This document shows, in pieces, positions 35,703 through 44,560 of a stretch of DNA of 64,000 nt (positions are counted from its first letter, which is position 1; every line of letters begins with the position of its first letter). The notes beneath the pieces are model-generated. The model saw only the letters and a list, made by a program, of their open reading frames with translations. It did no database searches and was not told where the DNA came from. This DNA is from Flavobacteriaceae bacterium MAR_2010_72 (GTDB lineage: Bacteria > Bacteroidota > Bacteroidia > Flavobacteriales > Flavobacteriaceae), in NCBI GenBank assembly GCA_003550275.1, contig QXCW01000002.1:1-64000 (forward strand), in the 5' to 3' direction. The translations under genes were made by a program, and so were the position numbers.

Positions 35703-37061
35703 GTGAGTACATTCAAACAAGGTAGATATTCAGTTTATTTACGACCAATTTCTTATCTAATAGACTTGGGCATCGTAATTGGATTGGCTCTATTTTGTTT
35801 TTTTAAGGAAATTAACCCAGTTACATTTACCCTAATTATATCTACAGGTTGGATTGTTATTGCTATTACCTCTAAATTTTATGAAGTTTACCGTTACACA
35901 AGAGAAGTAACAATACTATCACTTATTTTCAAGCAAATCACACTCTTTTTGTTGCTGTTGTTTTCTTTTTTAGGATTTTATTATGATTTAAATGTTATTC
36001 TCAATACAATTCTTAAGTATATTTTAATTGTATTTTTATTGGTAACTAGCTTTAAGTTTGCGATTTTTTATTTACTTCAAAAGTATAGAGTTTCTTTTGG
36101 TGGCAATTATAGAAGAACCGTAATTTTTGGAGCTAATAAAAAAACACATGCTCTCGAGAATTTTTTTAATAAAAACCCAGAGTATGGCTATGTTCATATG
36201 AAAACCTTTGGGTTTAAGGATAAAAAAAATACTGATCTTGAAGAGAGTTTTGATTACATTTTAAAAGAATCAATTGATGAAATTTACTGTTCAATTTCTG
36301 AACTTTCAAATAGTCAAATAAACGCTATTGTTGATTTTGCTGATAATAACTTAAAAATACTAAAGTTTCTTCCAGACAACAAGGAAATTTATTCAAGAAA
36401 GTTAAAATACGAATACTATGATTATTTGCCTATAATCTCTCTTCGTATCATACCGCTTGAAGACTCCATTAACATGTTTGTAAAGCGCTCTTTTGATATA
36501 ATGTTTTCGAGTTTAGTTATAATTTTTATACTGTCTTGGTTAACTCCTCTAATCGCAATATTAATTAAACTTGAATCTAAAGGCCCTGTATTTTTTAAGC
36601 AATCTAGAAATGGGTTTAATTATAAAGAGTTTGATTGTTATAAATTCAGATCAATGACTCCAAATAGAGATGCGCATTTATATCAAGCCACACGTGGTGA
36701 CTTAAGAGTGACCAAAGTTGGTAAGTTTATTAGGAAAACAAGTATTGATGAGCTTCCTCAATTTTTCAACGTGCTTTTTGGGGACATGTCTGTGGTTGGG
36801 CCAAGACCGCACATGGTAAGCCATACCAATATGTACGCCAAACGAATTGACAAATTTATGGTACGGCATTTTGTAAAACCAGGAATAACGGGCTTGGCCC
36901 AGATTAGTGGTTTTAGGGGTGAAGTTGAATCAGATAAGGATATTATTGGCCGTGTGAAATACGATATTTTCTATATTGAAAACTGGTCCTTATTATTAGA
37001 TTTGAGAATCATTTTCAAAACCTTTATGAACGCCATTAAAGGCGAAGAAAAAGCGTATTAA
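35703..37061 (+). CDS. polyprenyl-phosphate sugar-1-phosphate transferase (WbaP/WcaJ type)
   Basis: Initiating enzyme that loads the first sugar phosphate on undecaprenyl phosphate. 452 residues; GTG start directly after the previous stop. Four N-terminal membrane helices (about 15-130) and a nucleotide-binding-like middle domain precede the catalytic domain (255-452) with KRSFDIMFSS, GPVFFKQSR, CYKFRSM, RKTSIDELPQFFNVL, VVGPRPHM and KPGITGLAQ. It is the last forward gene of the glycan locus; its stop overlaps that of the convergent GT4 gene by 4 bases. Confidence 0.95.
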   Translation: MSTFKQGRYSVYLRPISYLIDLGIVIGLALFCFFKEINPVTFTLIISTGWIVIAITSKFYEVYRYTREVTILSLIFKQITLFLLLLFSFLGFYYDLNVILNTILKYILIVFLLVTSFKFAIFYLLQKYRVSFGGNYRRTVIFGANKKTHALENFFNKNPEYGYVHMKTFGFKDKKNTDLEESFDYILKESIDEIYCSISELSNSQINAIVDFADNNLKILKFLPDNKEIYSRKLKYEYYDYLPIISLRIIPLEDSINMFVKRSFDIMFSSLVIIFILSWLTPLIAILIKLESKGPVFFKQSRNGFNYKEFDCYKFRSMTPNRDAHLYQATRGDLRVTKVGKFIRKTSIDELPQFFNVLFGDMSVVGPRPHMVSHTNMYAKRIDKFMVRHFVKPGITGLAQISGFRGEVESDKDIIGRVKYDIFYIENWSLLLDLRIIFKTFMNAIKGEEKAY

Positions 37062-38221
37062 AGCTGTTTAATAAATTTCTTTAACTGACGATTAAAATCA
37101 AATTGATTCAAAGCCACTTGTTGAATGGACACCTTATTCTTTAAAGTGAAATCGGCTTTATTTATTCTGGAAAGAACTATATTTAAATTCGAGTAATTTC
37201 CAACTTTTGCGATCCACCCTAAGCTATATTTCTCTACAATTTTTTCACCTTCACCACCACCAAAATAAAGTACAGGTAACCCCAACCGAGAATACTCAAA
37301 AAGTTTTGAAGGGACAGAGCCATATATCCTGTTGCGTAAAGGGATAATGGCCAAATCATATTTAATTAGTTCAGGATGCAAATATCCTCTAGAAACTTCA
37401 CCATGGTAAATAATCGGTAATGTAGGGTTATTTGAAATATAATTTATAATGGATTCTTTCTCATGGCCAGCACCATAAACATGAAATTCAATAGTGGAGT
37501 AATCTAGCTTTTGACAAAGTTTGAAAACGCCTTGTGCGACGCCTAACAATCCCGCATAAACGAGTTTAATTTTATCATTGTCTTGATAAGATTCTTCTAA
37601 TCTTGGCATTTCAAAATCGGGATAATTTCGATATAAAAACGTTTTGTTATTTGGGCAAAGAGAACTTATATGAGCTAAAATTTCTTCACTTTGACCAAGG
37701 ATTAGATCAGCTTTCCGATAATTAAAATGCTCAATAAATTCGAGGATTCGATAAGCAAAATTCTTTTTAAAGACTCCTAAATGTAACCCAGCAAGAGGCC
37801 AAAGATCGCTTACATTTAAAATAAGTTTTCTCTTTTTTCGATTTAAAAAAAACATACATGTAAATGCTACCAACAAAGGTGGAGATTGCACAATAACCTT
37901 ATTTGGGACTTTTTTCCAAATAAAAAACCAGAGCAAACTAAAACTGTAGGAAAGCATAGCTAGCAGCCTTAACAATTTGTTTTTGGAGTTGCTGGCATAA
38001 ATCCATAAACGGTGAATAGTTATATGATCTTCATGTGATGTTTTGTGAAACGATCCTTTATAGTTTTTAAAAATCCTTCCAGTTGGATAATTGGGTAATG
38101 GGGTAATAACAGTAACCTTAAATCCGTTTTTTTCTAAACCATTAGCTAATTGTGCAATGCGGTTTGCTGCTGCTCCAGTTTCAGGAGGATAGTAAGTTGT
38201 TATGATGAGTATTTCGTTCAC
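37058..38221 (-). CDS. glycosyltransferase family 4 (WbuB/WcaI-like)
   Basis: 387 residues from GTG 38221, giving an N-terminus MNEILIITTYYPPETG typical of the family. A longer in-frame reading to 38302 exists but would overlap the upstream gene by 80 bases. Core features: LPNYPTGRIF, LNVSDLWPLAGLHLG, VYAGLLGVAQG and VPSKLFEYSRLGLPV (acceptor and donor regions of WbuB-like enzymes). Reverse strand, 1 base downstream of the PaaK-like gene, so probably co-transcribed with it. The sugar is not predictable. Confidence 0.88.
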   Translation of the reverse strand: MNEILIITTYYPPETGAAANRIAQLANGLEKNGFKVTVITPLPNYPTGRIFKNYKGSFHKTSHEDHITIHRLWIYASNSKNKLLRLLAMLSYSFSLLWFFIWKKVPNKVIVQSPPLLVAFTCMFFLNRKKRKLILNVSDLWPLAGLHLGVFKKNFAYRILEFIEHFNYRKADLILGQSEEILAHISSLCPNNKTFLYRNYPDFEMPRLEESYQDNDKIKLVYAGLLGVAQGVFKLCQKLDYSTIEFHVYGAGHEKESIINYISNNPTLPIIYHGEVSRGYLHPELIKYDLAIIPLRNRIYGSVPSKLFEYSRLGLPVLYFGGGEGEKIVEKYSLGWIAKVGNYSNLNIVLSRINKADFTLKNKVSIQQVALNQFDFNRQLKKFIKQL

Positions 38222-38222
38222 T

Positions 38223-39536
38223 TTAACTAGTATTAAGTGATGAAAACTGTTGTAATTTACCACTTTTTGAACGCTGTAATTTAGTTTGTCGCTCAAATTC
38301 AATAGTCAGCCCTTTTTCAAGGTAACGCTCCATTTCTATTGAAATAGCTTTCATTTTTTCTGAAGTCAGTTCTTTTGAACTCACATATAAAACTTTAAAG
38401 GTATCAATCTTTATTTGTTGAATCACAAATTCTTTAACGTTGCCATCATCTTCGATGATAGACTTTGTGATATAATAAAACGTCAAACCCGCTGCTTTCT
38501 TTCCACTAGGCAAAATAGCGATATCATTTGTTCTTCCAATAAGTTGTTCTAAAATGGGTTTTTTAATAGTACTTTGTTTTGAAAGCACAGCAATATCGCC
38601 AATGTCATAACGGATAAAGGGATGTGCCTTATTATAAAGTGAGGTAATGACAACCCTGCCCTCATTCCCATAAGGAAGTACCCGATCATTTTCATCCAAT
38701 AGTTCAACAAATAGGGTCTCGCTTGTAACTTGCCATTGGTTTGATGGATTTTGAAATGCAATTAAGTCAAGTTCTGAAGCACCATATTCATTGATTATAG
38801 GTATTCCAAACCAAGTTTCCATTAATCGATTATCATCGTCAAAAAGCATTTCAGAAGTAACGAAACAAGCTTTCAAGCTAGGACAAATAGAGGTCAAAAC
38901 AAGCTGTTTTCGCTCTAAAAATTTAGCAAACTGAACAATAGCACTTGTATAACCATTAATATAATCAAACCTTGAGGATTTGAACTTTTTTAAGTGTGTT
39001 TCAAAAGCCGTATCGCTTAAATCAAACACTGAAAACCTAAACCGATTACTTAATATATCTTTTAACCGCTCTTTATAATATCCCTTTTTGTCTAATGGAA
39101 TCCCATAAAACCTCGCTTGTTTTGAACTATTGAAATTCAAATCAAACCAACCAAACCGATCTTGAATAAGCGCCCAAGTCATGGCATGGCAAAATTTGTC
39201 TTTAGCAAAAATAAATGGGTCACCAGAAGATCCAGAGGTTTTATTAACATAGACATTTTTTAGTGAAAACCCGCCCGATAACCGATGTTGCAAAGGCTGC
39301 TGTAAATCTTTTTTGGTCATTATGGGCACTGAATTCCAATTAGATGGATTAATTTGACCTACGAGTTGTTTATAAAAGACATTGTGTTTAAGATGGTATG
39401 ACACGATATCCTGTTTTGCATTTTCAACATATGACTTAAAATCGGCTTCATTTTGATTTTGGATACGGTTTAGGACACTTTTTGCCTTTTTTAAAGGGAA
39501 ACCACTTAACTGTAGTGAAAGGTCAAATAAATTCAA
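38223..39536 (-). CDS. phenylacetate-CoA ligase (PaaK)-like adenylate-forming enzyme
   Basis: 437-residue AMP-binding-family protein. The ATP-binding loop is KTSGSSGDPF, with NEYGASELDLIAFQ and YDIGDIAVL in the core, and a C-terminal lid domain with LQRSKSGKLQQF carrying a likely catalytic Lys. PaaK-like genes are common in surface-glycan loci, where they may activate an acyl or other carboxylate group for attachment to sugars; phenylacetate degradation genes are absent here. It is transcribed with the downstream GT4 gene and divergently from purD. Confidence 0.85.
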   Translation of the reverse strand: MNLFDLSLQLSGFPLKKAKSVLNRIQNQNEADFKSYVENAKQDIVSYHLKHNVFYKQLVGQINPSNWNSVPIMTKKDLQQPLQHRLSGGFSLKNVYVNKTSGSSGDPFIFAKDKFCHAMTWALIQDRFGWFDLNFNSSKQARFYGIPLDKKGYYKERLKDILSNRFRFSVFDLSDTAFETHLKKFKSSRFDYINGYTSAIVQFAKFLERKQLVLTSICPSLKACFVTSEMLFDDDNRLMETWFGIPIINEYGASELDLIAFQNPSNQWQVTSETLFVELLDENDRVLPYGNEGRVVITSLYNKAHPFIRYDIGDIAVLSKQSTIKKPILEQLIGRTNDIAILPSGKKAAGLTFYYITKSIIEDDGNVKEFVIQQIKIDTFKVLYVSSKELTSEKMKAISIEMERYLEKGLTIEFERQTKLQRSKSGKLQQFSSLNTS

Positions 39537-39566
39537 GCGAAAATGATTTTATGTTTTTGTAAAATA

Positions 39567-39599
39567 ATTGCTTTTTAAGCGCAAAAGCAACTATTTTTG
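39567..39599 (+). promoter_or_regulatory. candidate purD promoter
   Basis: A -33-like ATTG (39567-39570) and a -7 box TATTTTTG (39592-39599) are 21 bases apart, close to the Bacteroidota TTTG/TAnnTTTG arrangement. The -7 box lies 16 bases before the purD ATG. Confidence 0.5.
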
Positions 39600-39615
39600 T
39601 GCAAACAACAAACTC

Positions 39616-40887
39616 ATGACTATTTTAATTCTTGGTTCTGGAGGAAGAGAACATGCTTTTGCCTGGAAAATTGCACAAAGCCCTTTATGTAATAAATTAT
39701 ATGTGGCTCCAGGAAATTCAGGGACTGCTAAAATCGCTGAAAACGTCAATATAAGTGTGACTAACTTTCCTGCCATAAAAGAACTCGTTACTTCCAAAGG
39801 AATAGATATGGTTGTGGTTGGTCCCGAAGACCCTTTAGTTCAGGGTATTCACGATTTCTTTTTAAATGACGAAGAGCTAAAAGAAGTCGCAGTAATTGGG
39901 CCTCAAAAAGCTGCAGCCGCCCTTGAAGGCAGTAAGAAATTTGCCAAAGAGTTTATGTTCAGACATAACATTCCAACAGCCGCTTACCAAAGTTTTAATA
40001 AAAACACAATCGAAGAGGGTTATAAGTTTTTGGAATCCCTTTCTCCACCTTATGTATTAAAAGCAGATGGCTTGGCAGCTGGTAAAGGCGTCCTGATTAT
40101 AAATGATTTAGATCAGGCAAAAAACGAATTGAAAAGCATGCTACTGAAAGCCAAATTTGGTGAAGCAAGTTCAAAAGTTGTAATTGAGGAGTTTTTGGAT
40201 GGTATTGAGTTGAGCTGTTTTGTACTTACCGATGGCCAAAGCTATAAAATTTTGCCAATGGCAAAAGACTATAAACGAATAGGAGAAGGAGATACAGGAT
40301 TGAACACTGGTGGAATGGGAGCAGTTTCGCCTGTGCCTTTCACGACAGAAGCGTTTTTTAATAAAATTGAAGAACGTATTGTAAAACCCACAATTGAAGG
40401 ATTAAAAAAAGATAATCTTCCCTACAAGGGATTTATTTTTATTGGGTTGATAAAAGTTGGAGATGATCCAAAAGTTATTGAGTACAATGTACGCATGGGA
40501 GATCCAGAAACTGAAGTAGTCATTCCTAGACTTCAAAATGATTTGGTTCAAATTTTTCAAGCTATTGCCAATAAAAAACTACATGCCATTAATTTAGAAA
40601 TTGATGAAAGGGCGGCAACAACGGTAATGTTGGTTTCTGGCGGTTACCCTGAAGCTTATGAAAAAGGAAAGCTTATTACGGGACTTGAGAATATAAATAG
40701 ATCAATTCCGTTTCATGCAGGAGCCATATTAAAAGACGGAAATATTGTGACTTCGGGAGGCCGGGTAATGGCTATTACCTCGTTTGGGGAAAATTACCAA
40801 GAAGCCATAAAAAAATCTTATCAAAGTATAGAACAACTACAATTTGATAAGATGTATTATCGTAAGGATATAGGGTTTGATTTATAA
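39616..40887 (+). CDS. purD: phosphoribosylamine-glycine ligase
   Basis: ATP-grasp enzyme of de novo purine synthesis making glycinamide ribonucleotide. 423 residues from ATG 39616 (MTILILGSGGREHAF), which is preferred over an in-frame ATG at 39568 because the family starts here and the promoter lies between. Other landmarks: GPEDPLVQGI, LKADGLAAGKGV, IEEFLDGIELS, DYKRIGEGDTGLNTGGMG, YNVRMGDPETEV. The stop overlaps the convergent DUF6341 gene by 6 bases. Confidence 0.97.
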   Translation: MTILILGSGGREHAFAWKIAQSPLCNKLYVAPGNSGTAKIAENVNISVTNFPAIKELVTSKGIDMVVVGPEDPLVQGIHDFFLNDEELKEVAVIGPQKAAAALEGSKKFAKEFMFRHNIPTAAYQSFNKNTIEEGYKFLESLSPPYVLKADGLAAGKGVLIINDLDQAKNELKSMLLKAKFGEASSKVVIEEFLDGIELSCFVLTDGQSYKILPMAKDYKRIGEGDTGLNTGGMGAVSPVPFTTEAFFNKIEERIVKPTIEGLKKDNLPYKGFIFIGLIKVGDDPKVIEYNVRMGDPETEVVIPRLQNDLVQIFQAIANKKLHAINLEIDERAATTVMLVSGGYPEAYEKGKLITGLENINRSIPFHAGAILKDGNIVTSGGRVMAITSFGENYQEAIKKSYQSIEQLQFDKMYYRKDIGFDL

Positions 40888-41109
40888 GTAGGAATGAGAC
40901 GAAATGCTTTTGTCTTCTTCGCCGTTGTCATTGAACTTCTTCAATTGAAGCATCCAGTACACAAATGCAACAGATCCTATCAATAAAAATATCCAGGACA
41001 TTACATTTGCACCAGCCCAGCTTTTAAGCTCTAATGCTCTTAAGGCATCAAAAGGTGCGAAAAGCGTATTTACAAATAAATCTTGAATTGCGTAAAAAAA
41101 GTCTTTCAT
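40882..41109 (-). CDS. DUF6341-like small membrane protein
   Basis: 75 residues with one clear membrane helix (about 37-54) and a charged Asp/Glu/Lys tail. I recall this small family (DUF6341) as conserved in Flavobacteriia beside DUF6427 and purD, as here; its function is unknown. Divergent from the DUF6427 gene, 120 bases away, and convergent with purD. Confidence 0.7.
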   Translation of the reverse strand: MKDFFYAIQDLFVNTLFAPFDALRALELKSWAGANVMSWIFLLIGSVAFVYWMLQLKKFNDNGEEDKSISSHSYL

Positions 41110-41229
41110 CGTTTTTTTATTTAAAACCTTTAACGGGCTTACAGAGTATAATCAATATATTTACATTGCAAAATTACATTTTTTCAATTTAAATTGGATA
41201 AAAAGAAATAGAATATTTAATCAGCTTAA

Positions 41230-42153
41230 ATGATATCAAGTTTTTTCAGTAAAGCAAAACCTGTACATTTTGTAATTGTATCTTCAATAGTGCTTTTGGT
41301 TTTTGTTGTTGCTAAACTACATTATGTACAAGAGCCCTTTAGCCTAAATTTACTTGGTAAGCAATCAGCCTTATTTTTAATCTGCTTAACGTCCTTGTTT
41401 GTGCTCGATTTTTTTGTGAGTCGAAATAATCTTACAAAAAAAAATAGCTACAAACTATTGATTTTTAGTTTGTTTATTGCACTTCTTCCTGAAACTATTC
41501 TAGACTCAAAAATACTTTTAGCTAATTTATTTGTGCTATTAGCGTTCAGAAGGCTAATTAGTTTAAGGTCTAAAAAAGAAATCAAAAAGAAGCTTTTTGA
41601 TGCTGCCTTTTGGATTAGCATTGCAGCTTTGTTCTACTTTTGGGCCCTATTATTTTTCATTTTAATTATTGCAGGACTTTTAGTTTATTCCATTTTAGGA
41701 ATAAAGAATTGGATTGTCCCACTAATTGGAGTGATTACCGTGGGTGTTATTTGGACTTCATATATGATAGTAGCAAACTATGATATAGTGCAGTATTTTA
41801 ATACTTTAATCGATATGAGTTTCGATTTTAGTCAATGGAATTCGAAACGGCTAATTCTCGGAATAACACTGATATTATCCTACGGCATTTGGGCCCTTTT
41901 TTACATGCTCAAAGATTTAGGATCGCGATCAAAAAAATCCAGACCTTCCTATATTTTAATTGTTATTGGGTCGTTGGTTGGACTTTTTATTATTGGAGTT
42001 GCACCAAATAAAAACGGAAGTGAATTTTTGTTTTTGTTTGCGCCTTTGGCGATTGTAATCACTAATTATCTAGAAACAATTTCAGAAAAATGGTTTAAGG
42101 AAGCATTGATTGTTGGGTTGATAGTTGCCCCGTTGGTCACTTTAATGCTGTAG
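41230..42153 (+). CDS. DUF6427-like polytopic membrane protein
   Basis: 307 residues, almost entirely hydrophobic, with about eight to ten membrane segments. Landmarks IALLPETILDSKILLANLF and FFWAL/FYFWALLFF fit the family I know as DUF6427, found in Flavobacteriia next to purD and upp. Function is unknown. It ends by overlapping the convergent upp gene by 12 bases. Confidence 0.7.
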   Translation: MISSFFSKAKPVHFVIVSSIVLLVFVVAKLHYVQEPFSLNLLGKQSALFLICLTSLFVLDFFVSRNNLTKKNSYKLLIFSLFIALLPETILDSKILLANLFVLLAFRRLISLRSKKEIKKKLFDAAFWISIAALFYFWALLFFILIIAGLLVYSILGIKNWIVPLIGVITVGVIWTSYMIVANYDIVQYFNTLIDMSFDFSQWNSKRLILGITLILSYGIWALFYMLKDLGSRSKKSRPSYILIVIGSLVGLFIIGVAPNKNGSEFLFLFAPLAIVITNYLETISEKWFKEALIVGLIVAPLVTLML

Positions 42154-42801
42154 TTTTTCTCCAAAGGCCAAGTCGCCAGCATCACCTAAGCCAGGTATAA
42201 TGTACCCCTTATCGTTAAGATGATCGTCAATTGCCGCAATCCATAAATGCGTGTTTTGATTAAAATGTTGTCCAACGTATTCAATCCCGGATTTTGCGCC
42301 TATGACACTCACCAAATGAATGGCTTTAGGTGATCCAAAGGGTTTTAAGGCTTCAAACGTGGCGACCATAGATTGACCTGTAGCCAACATGGGGTCGGCA
42401 AGGATGAGGGTTTTATTCTCAAGGCTTGGGCATGCCAAGTACTCAACAATGATTTCAAAGTTTTCAGGGTTTTCCTTATGATGACGGTAAGCAGAGATAA
42501 ACGCATTTTCAGCAGCGTCAAAATAATTTAAAAGCCCATTGTGAAGCGGAACGCCAGCCCTTAAAATAGAGCAAAGTACAATGTCATTATTAAGAAGTTC
42601 AATTTTAGATTCACCCAACGATGATTTGATTGTTTGCATATTAAAATCAAGTGATTTACTCATTTCATATCCTAAAATCTCACCAATGCGTTCGATGTTT
42701 CGCCTAAAACGCATTCTATCGGTTTGAATGGAGTGATCTCGTATTTCAGAAATAAACGTATTTAAAACAGAATTTTCATTAGATAAATTGTGTATATGCA
42801 T
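42142..42801 (-). CDS. upp: uracil phosphoribosyltransferase
   Basis: Salvage of uracil to UMP with PRPP. 219 residues with the PRPP-binding signature LILADPMLATGQSM, the flexible-loop region CSILRAGVPLHNG and the C-terminal uracil-binding PGLGDAGDLAFG. Length is slightly above the common 208-210 because of an N-terminal extension seen in Bacteroidota. Divergent from the DUF4254 gene across a 73-base gap. Confidence 0.96.
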   Translation of the reverse strand: MHIHNLSNENSVLNTFISEIRDHSIQTDRMRFRRNIERIGEILGYEMSKSLDFNMQTIKSSLGESKIELLNNDIVLCSILRAGVPLHNGLLNYFDAAENAFISAYRHHKENPENFEIIVEYLACPSLENKTLILADPMLATGQSMVATFEALKPFGSPKAIHLVSVIGAKSGIEYVGQHFNQNTHLWIAAIDDHLNDKGYIIPGLGDAGDLAFGEKLQH

Positions 42802-42846
42802 AACTGGATTGACGCTAGTTGAAGGTAAAGTTAATTAAAATAGAAG

Positions 42847-42854
42847 TATATTTG
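42847..42854 (+). promoter_or_regulatory. candidate -7 box for DUF4254 gene
   Basis: TATATTTG matches TAnnTTTG, 20 bases before the ATG at 42875 in the divergent upp/DUF4254 gap. The nearest TTG upstream is too far (25 bases). Confidence 0.4.
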
Positions 42855-42874
42855 CACTTTAAAATTTTCAGCTT

Positions 42875-43483
42875 ATGTTTTCAGAAACAGCCAATAAAAT
42901 TTTTCAAGAGGTCATAGAAAAATATCATGTTCTAGATCGTGTAGATCAGCCATTTTCAAATTCGTATGATAAAAATTCTGATCTGTTGGCACATTTACTT
43001 TATAGAAAATGCTGGATCGATACCGTACAGTGGCATTATGAGGACATTATACGCCACCCAAATATAGAACCTGTTGCAGCATTAAAACTGAAGCGACAAA
43101 TTGATGCTTCAAATCAAGACAGGACGGATATGGTTGAGTATATTGATAGTTATTTTTTGGAAAAATATAAGAATATTACGCCTAAAACTAATGCGACTAT
43201 TAATACCGAAAGCCCAGCTTGGGGGATTGATCGATTATCAATCTTGGCACTGAAAATTTATCACATGAACCAAGAAGCCACAAGAACAGATGCTTCTGAA
43301 GCTCATAAATCTGCATGTCAAGCCAAACTCGACGTACTATTAGAACAACGTGTAGATTTATCAACCGCCATAGATACTTTGCTTAATGATATAAAAAATG
43401 GTGATAAGTATATGAAAGTCTACAAGCAAATGAAAATGTATAACGATGATGAATTAAATCCCGTACTTCGATCTCAAAAGTAA
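42875..43483 (+). CDS. DUF4254 domain protein
   Basis: 202-residue cytoplasmic, helix-rich protein of the DUF4254 family, function unknown. Landmarks: LAHLLYRKCWIDTVQWHYED, RQIDASNQDRTDMVEYID and SPAWGIDRLSILALKIYHM. It lies 41 bases before a GT9 heptosyltransferase-like gene, its usual partner in Bacteroidota, which suggests a link to LPS core assembly; that link is inference. Confidence 0.82.
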   Translation: MFSETANKIFQEVIEKYHVLDRVDQPFSNSYDKNSDLLAHLLYRKCWIDTVQWHYEDIIRHPNIEPVAALKLKRQIDASNQDRTDMVEYIDSYFLEKYKNITPKTNATINTESPAWGIDRLSILALKIYHMNQEATRTDASEAHKSACQAKLDVLLEQRVDLSTAIDTLLNDIKNGDKYMKVYKQMKMYNDDELNPVLRSQK

Positions 43484-43524
43484 GTGCAGTTATCGCTATA
43501 TAAAGTTTATACTCAAAAATAAAC

Positions 43525-44547
43525 ATGCCAAAACCTGAACATATACTTGTTATTCGTTTATCGGCCATGGGAGATGTTGCGATGACGGTTCCAGTGATTA
43601 GGGCATTGGTAAACAAATATCCAAATGTTAAGGTAACGGTACTAACTCGACCCTTTTTTGCACCGATGTTCCGGGATATTCAAAATATTAGAGTTTATGC
43701 CGCCGATGTTGAAAAGGAACATAAAGGTATATTGGGTTTGTTTAAGCTTTCAAAAGAACTGAAGAAACTTAATATTGATGCCATTGCCGATTTGCATAAT
43801 GTACTACGGACCAAGATTTTAAAGTTATTTTTAATTGGAATTAAATTTGTTCAGATTAATAAAGGACGAAAAGAAAAGAGGGCCTTAACCTCTGGACAAA
43901 TCTTCCATCAGCTTAAAACCACACATGAACGTTATGCCGATGTTTTTGAAAAACTAGGGTTTTCATTAGAGCTATCTAAACCCGAATTCCCCGAAAAAGT
44001 AGCCTTAAATAAAGACATACTGAATATTACTGGAAATAAAACGAGCAAGTGGATAGGAATTGCACCATTTGCATCCCATTCAAGTAAAATGTATCCTTTG
44101 CCACTAATGGAGCAGGTTATTGAAAGCTTATCTAAAAACTATAGAGTTATACTTTTTGGTGGAGGACATAATGAAGTTGCTATTTTAAATTCGTTAGAAA
44201 ACAAATTTGAAAATGTTGTTTCGGTTGCTGGGAAATTAAATTTAGAAAAGGAATTGGATCTCATTTCAAATTTAGATATTATGTTGTCTATGGATTCTGG
44301 CAATGGACATTTGGCGGCAATGATGGGGACAAAAGTAGTCTCCATTTGGGGCGTAACACATCCTTATACTGGCTTTGTGCCTTTTAATCAACCTGAAGAG
44401 TTCCAGATGCTTTCAGATAGAACGCAGTATCCTTTAATCCCAACTTCCGTTTACGGTAATAAATATCCTAAAGGGTATGAAAATGCATCTGGAAGTATAT
44501 CGCCAGACTCGATTGTATCCAAAATAGAAAAAATAATTTCTTCTTAA
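43525..44547 (+). CDS. glycosyltransferase family 9 (heptosyltransferase-like)
   Basis: 340 residues with the GT9 frame: ILVIRLSAMGDVAMTVPVI at the N-terminus, IADLHNVLRT, IAPFASHSSKMYP, and the ADP-sugar-binding SMDSGNGHLAAMMGTKVVSIWG, PYTGF near the end. Predicted to add heptose or another sugar to LPS core at the inner membrane face. It follows DUF4254 and converges on the ferredoxin-reductase gene with 13 bases between stops. Confidence 0.92.
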   Translation: MPKPEHILVIRLSAMGDVAMTVPVIRALVNKYPNVKVTVLTRPFFAPMFRDIQNIRVYAADVEKEHKGILGLFKLSKELKKLNIDAIADLHNVLRTKILKLFLIGIKFVQINKGRKEKRALTSGQIFHQLKTTHERYADVFEKLGFSLELSKPEFPEKVALNKDILNITGNKTSKWIGIAPFASHSSKMYPLPLMEQVIESLSKNYRVILFGGGHNEVAILNSLENKFENVVSVAGKLNLEKELDLISNLDIMLSMDSGNGHLAAMMGTKVVSIWGVTHPYTGFVPFNQPEEFQMLSDRTQYPLIPTSVYGNKYPKGYENASGSISPDSIVSKIEKIISS

Positions 44548-44560
44548 TTCTAACGACAAC

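Noticed and set aside
38222-38302. N-terminal extension of the reverse-strand GT4
   Set aside because: It would overlap the PaaK-like gene by 80 bases and adds residues not typical of the family. GTG 38221 gives the expected N-terminus.
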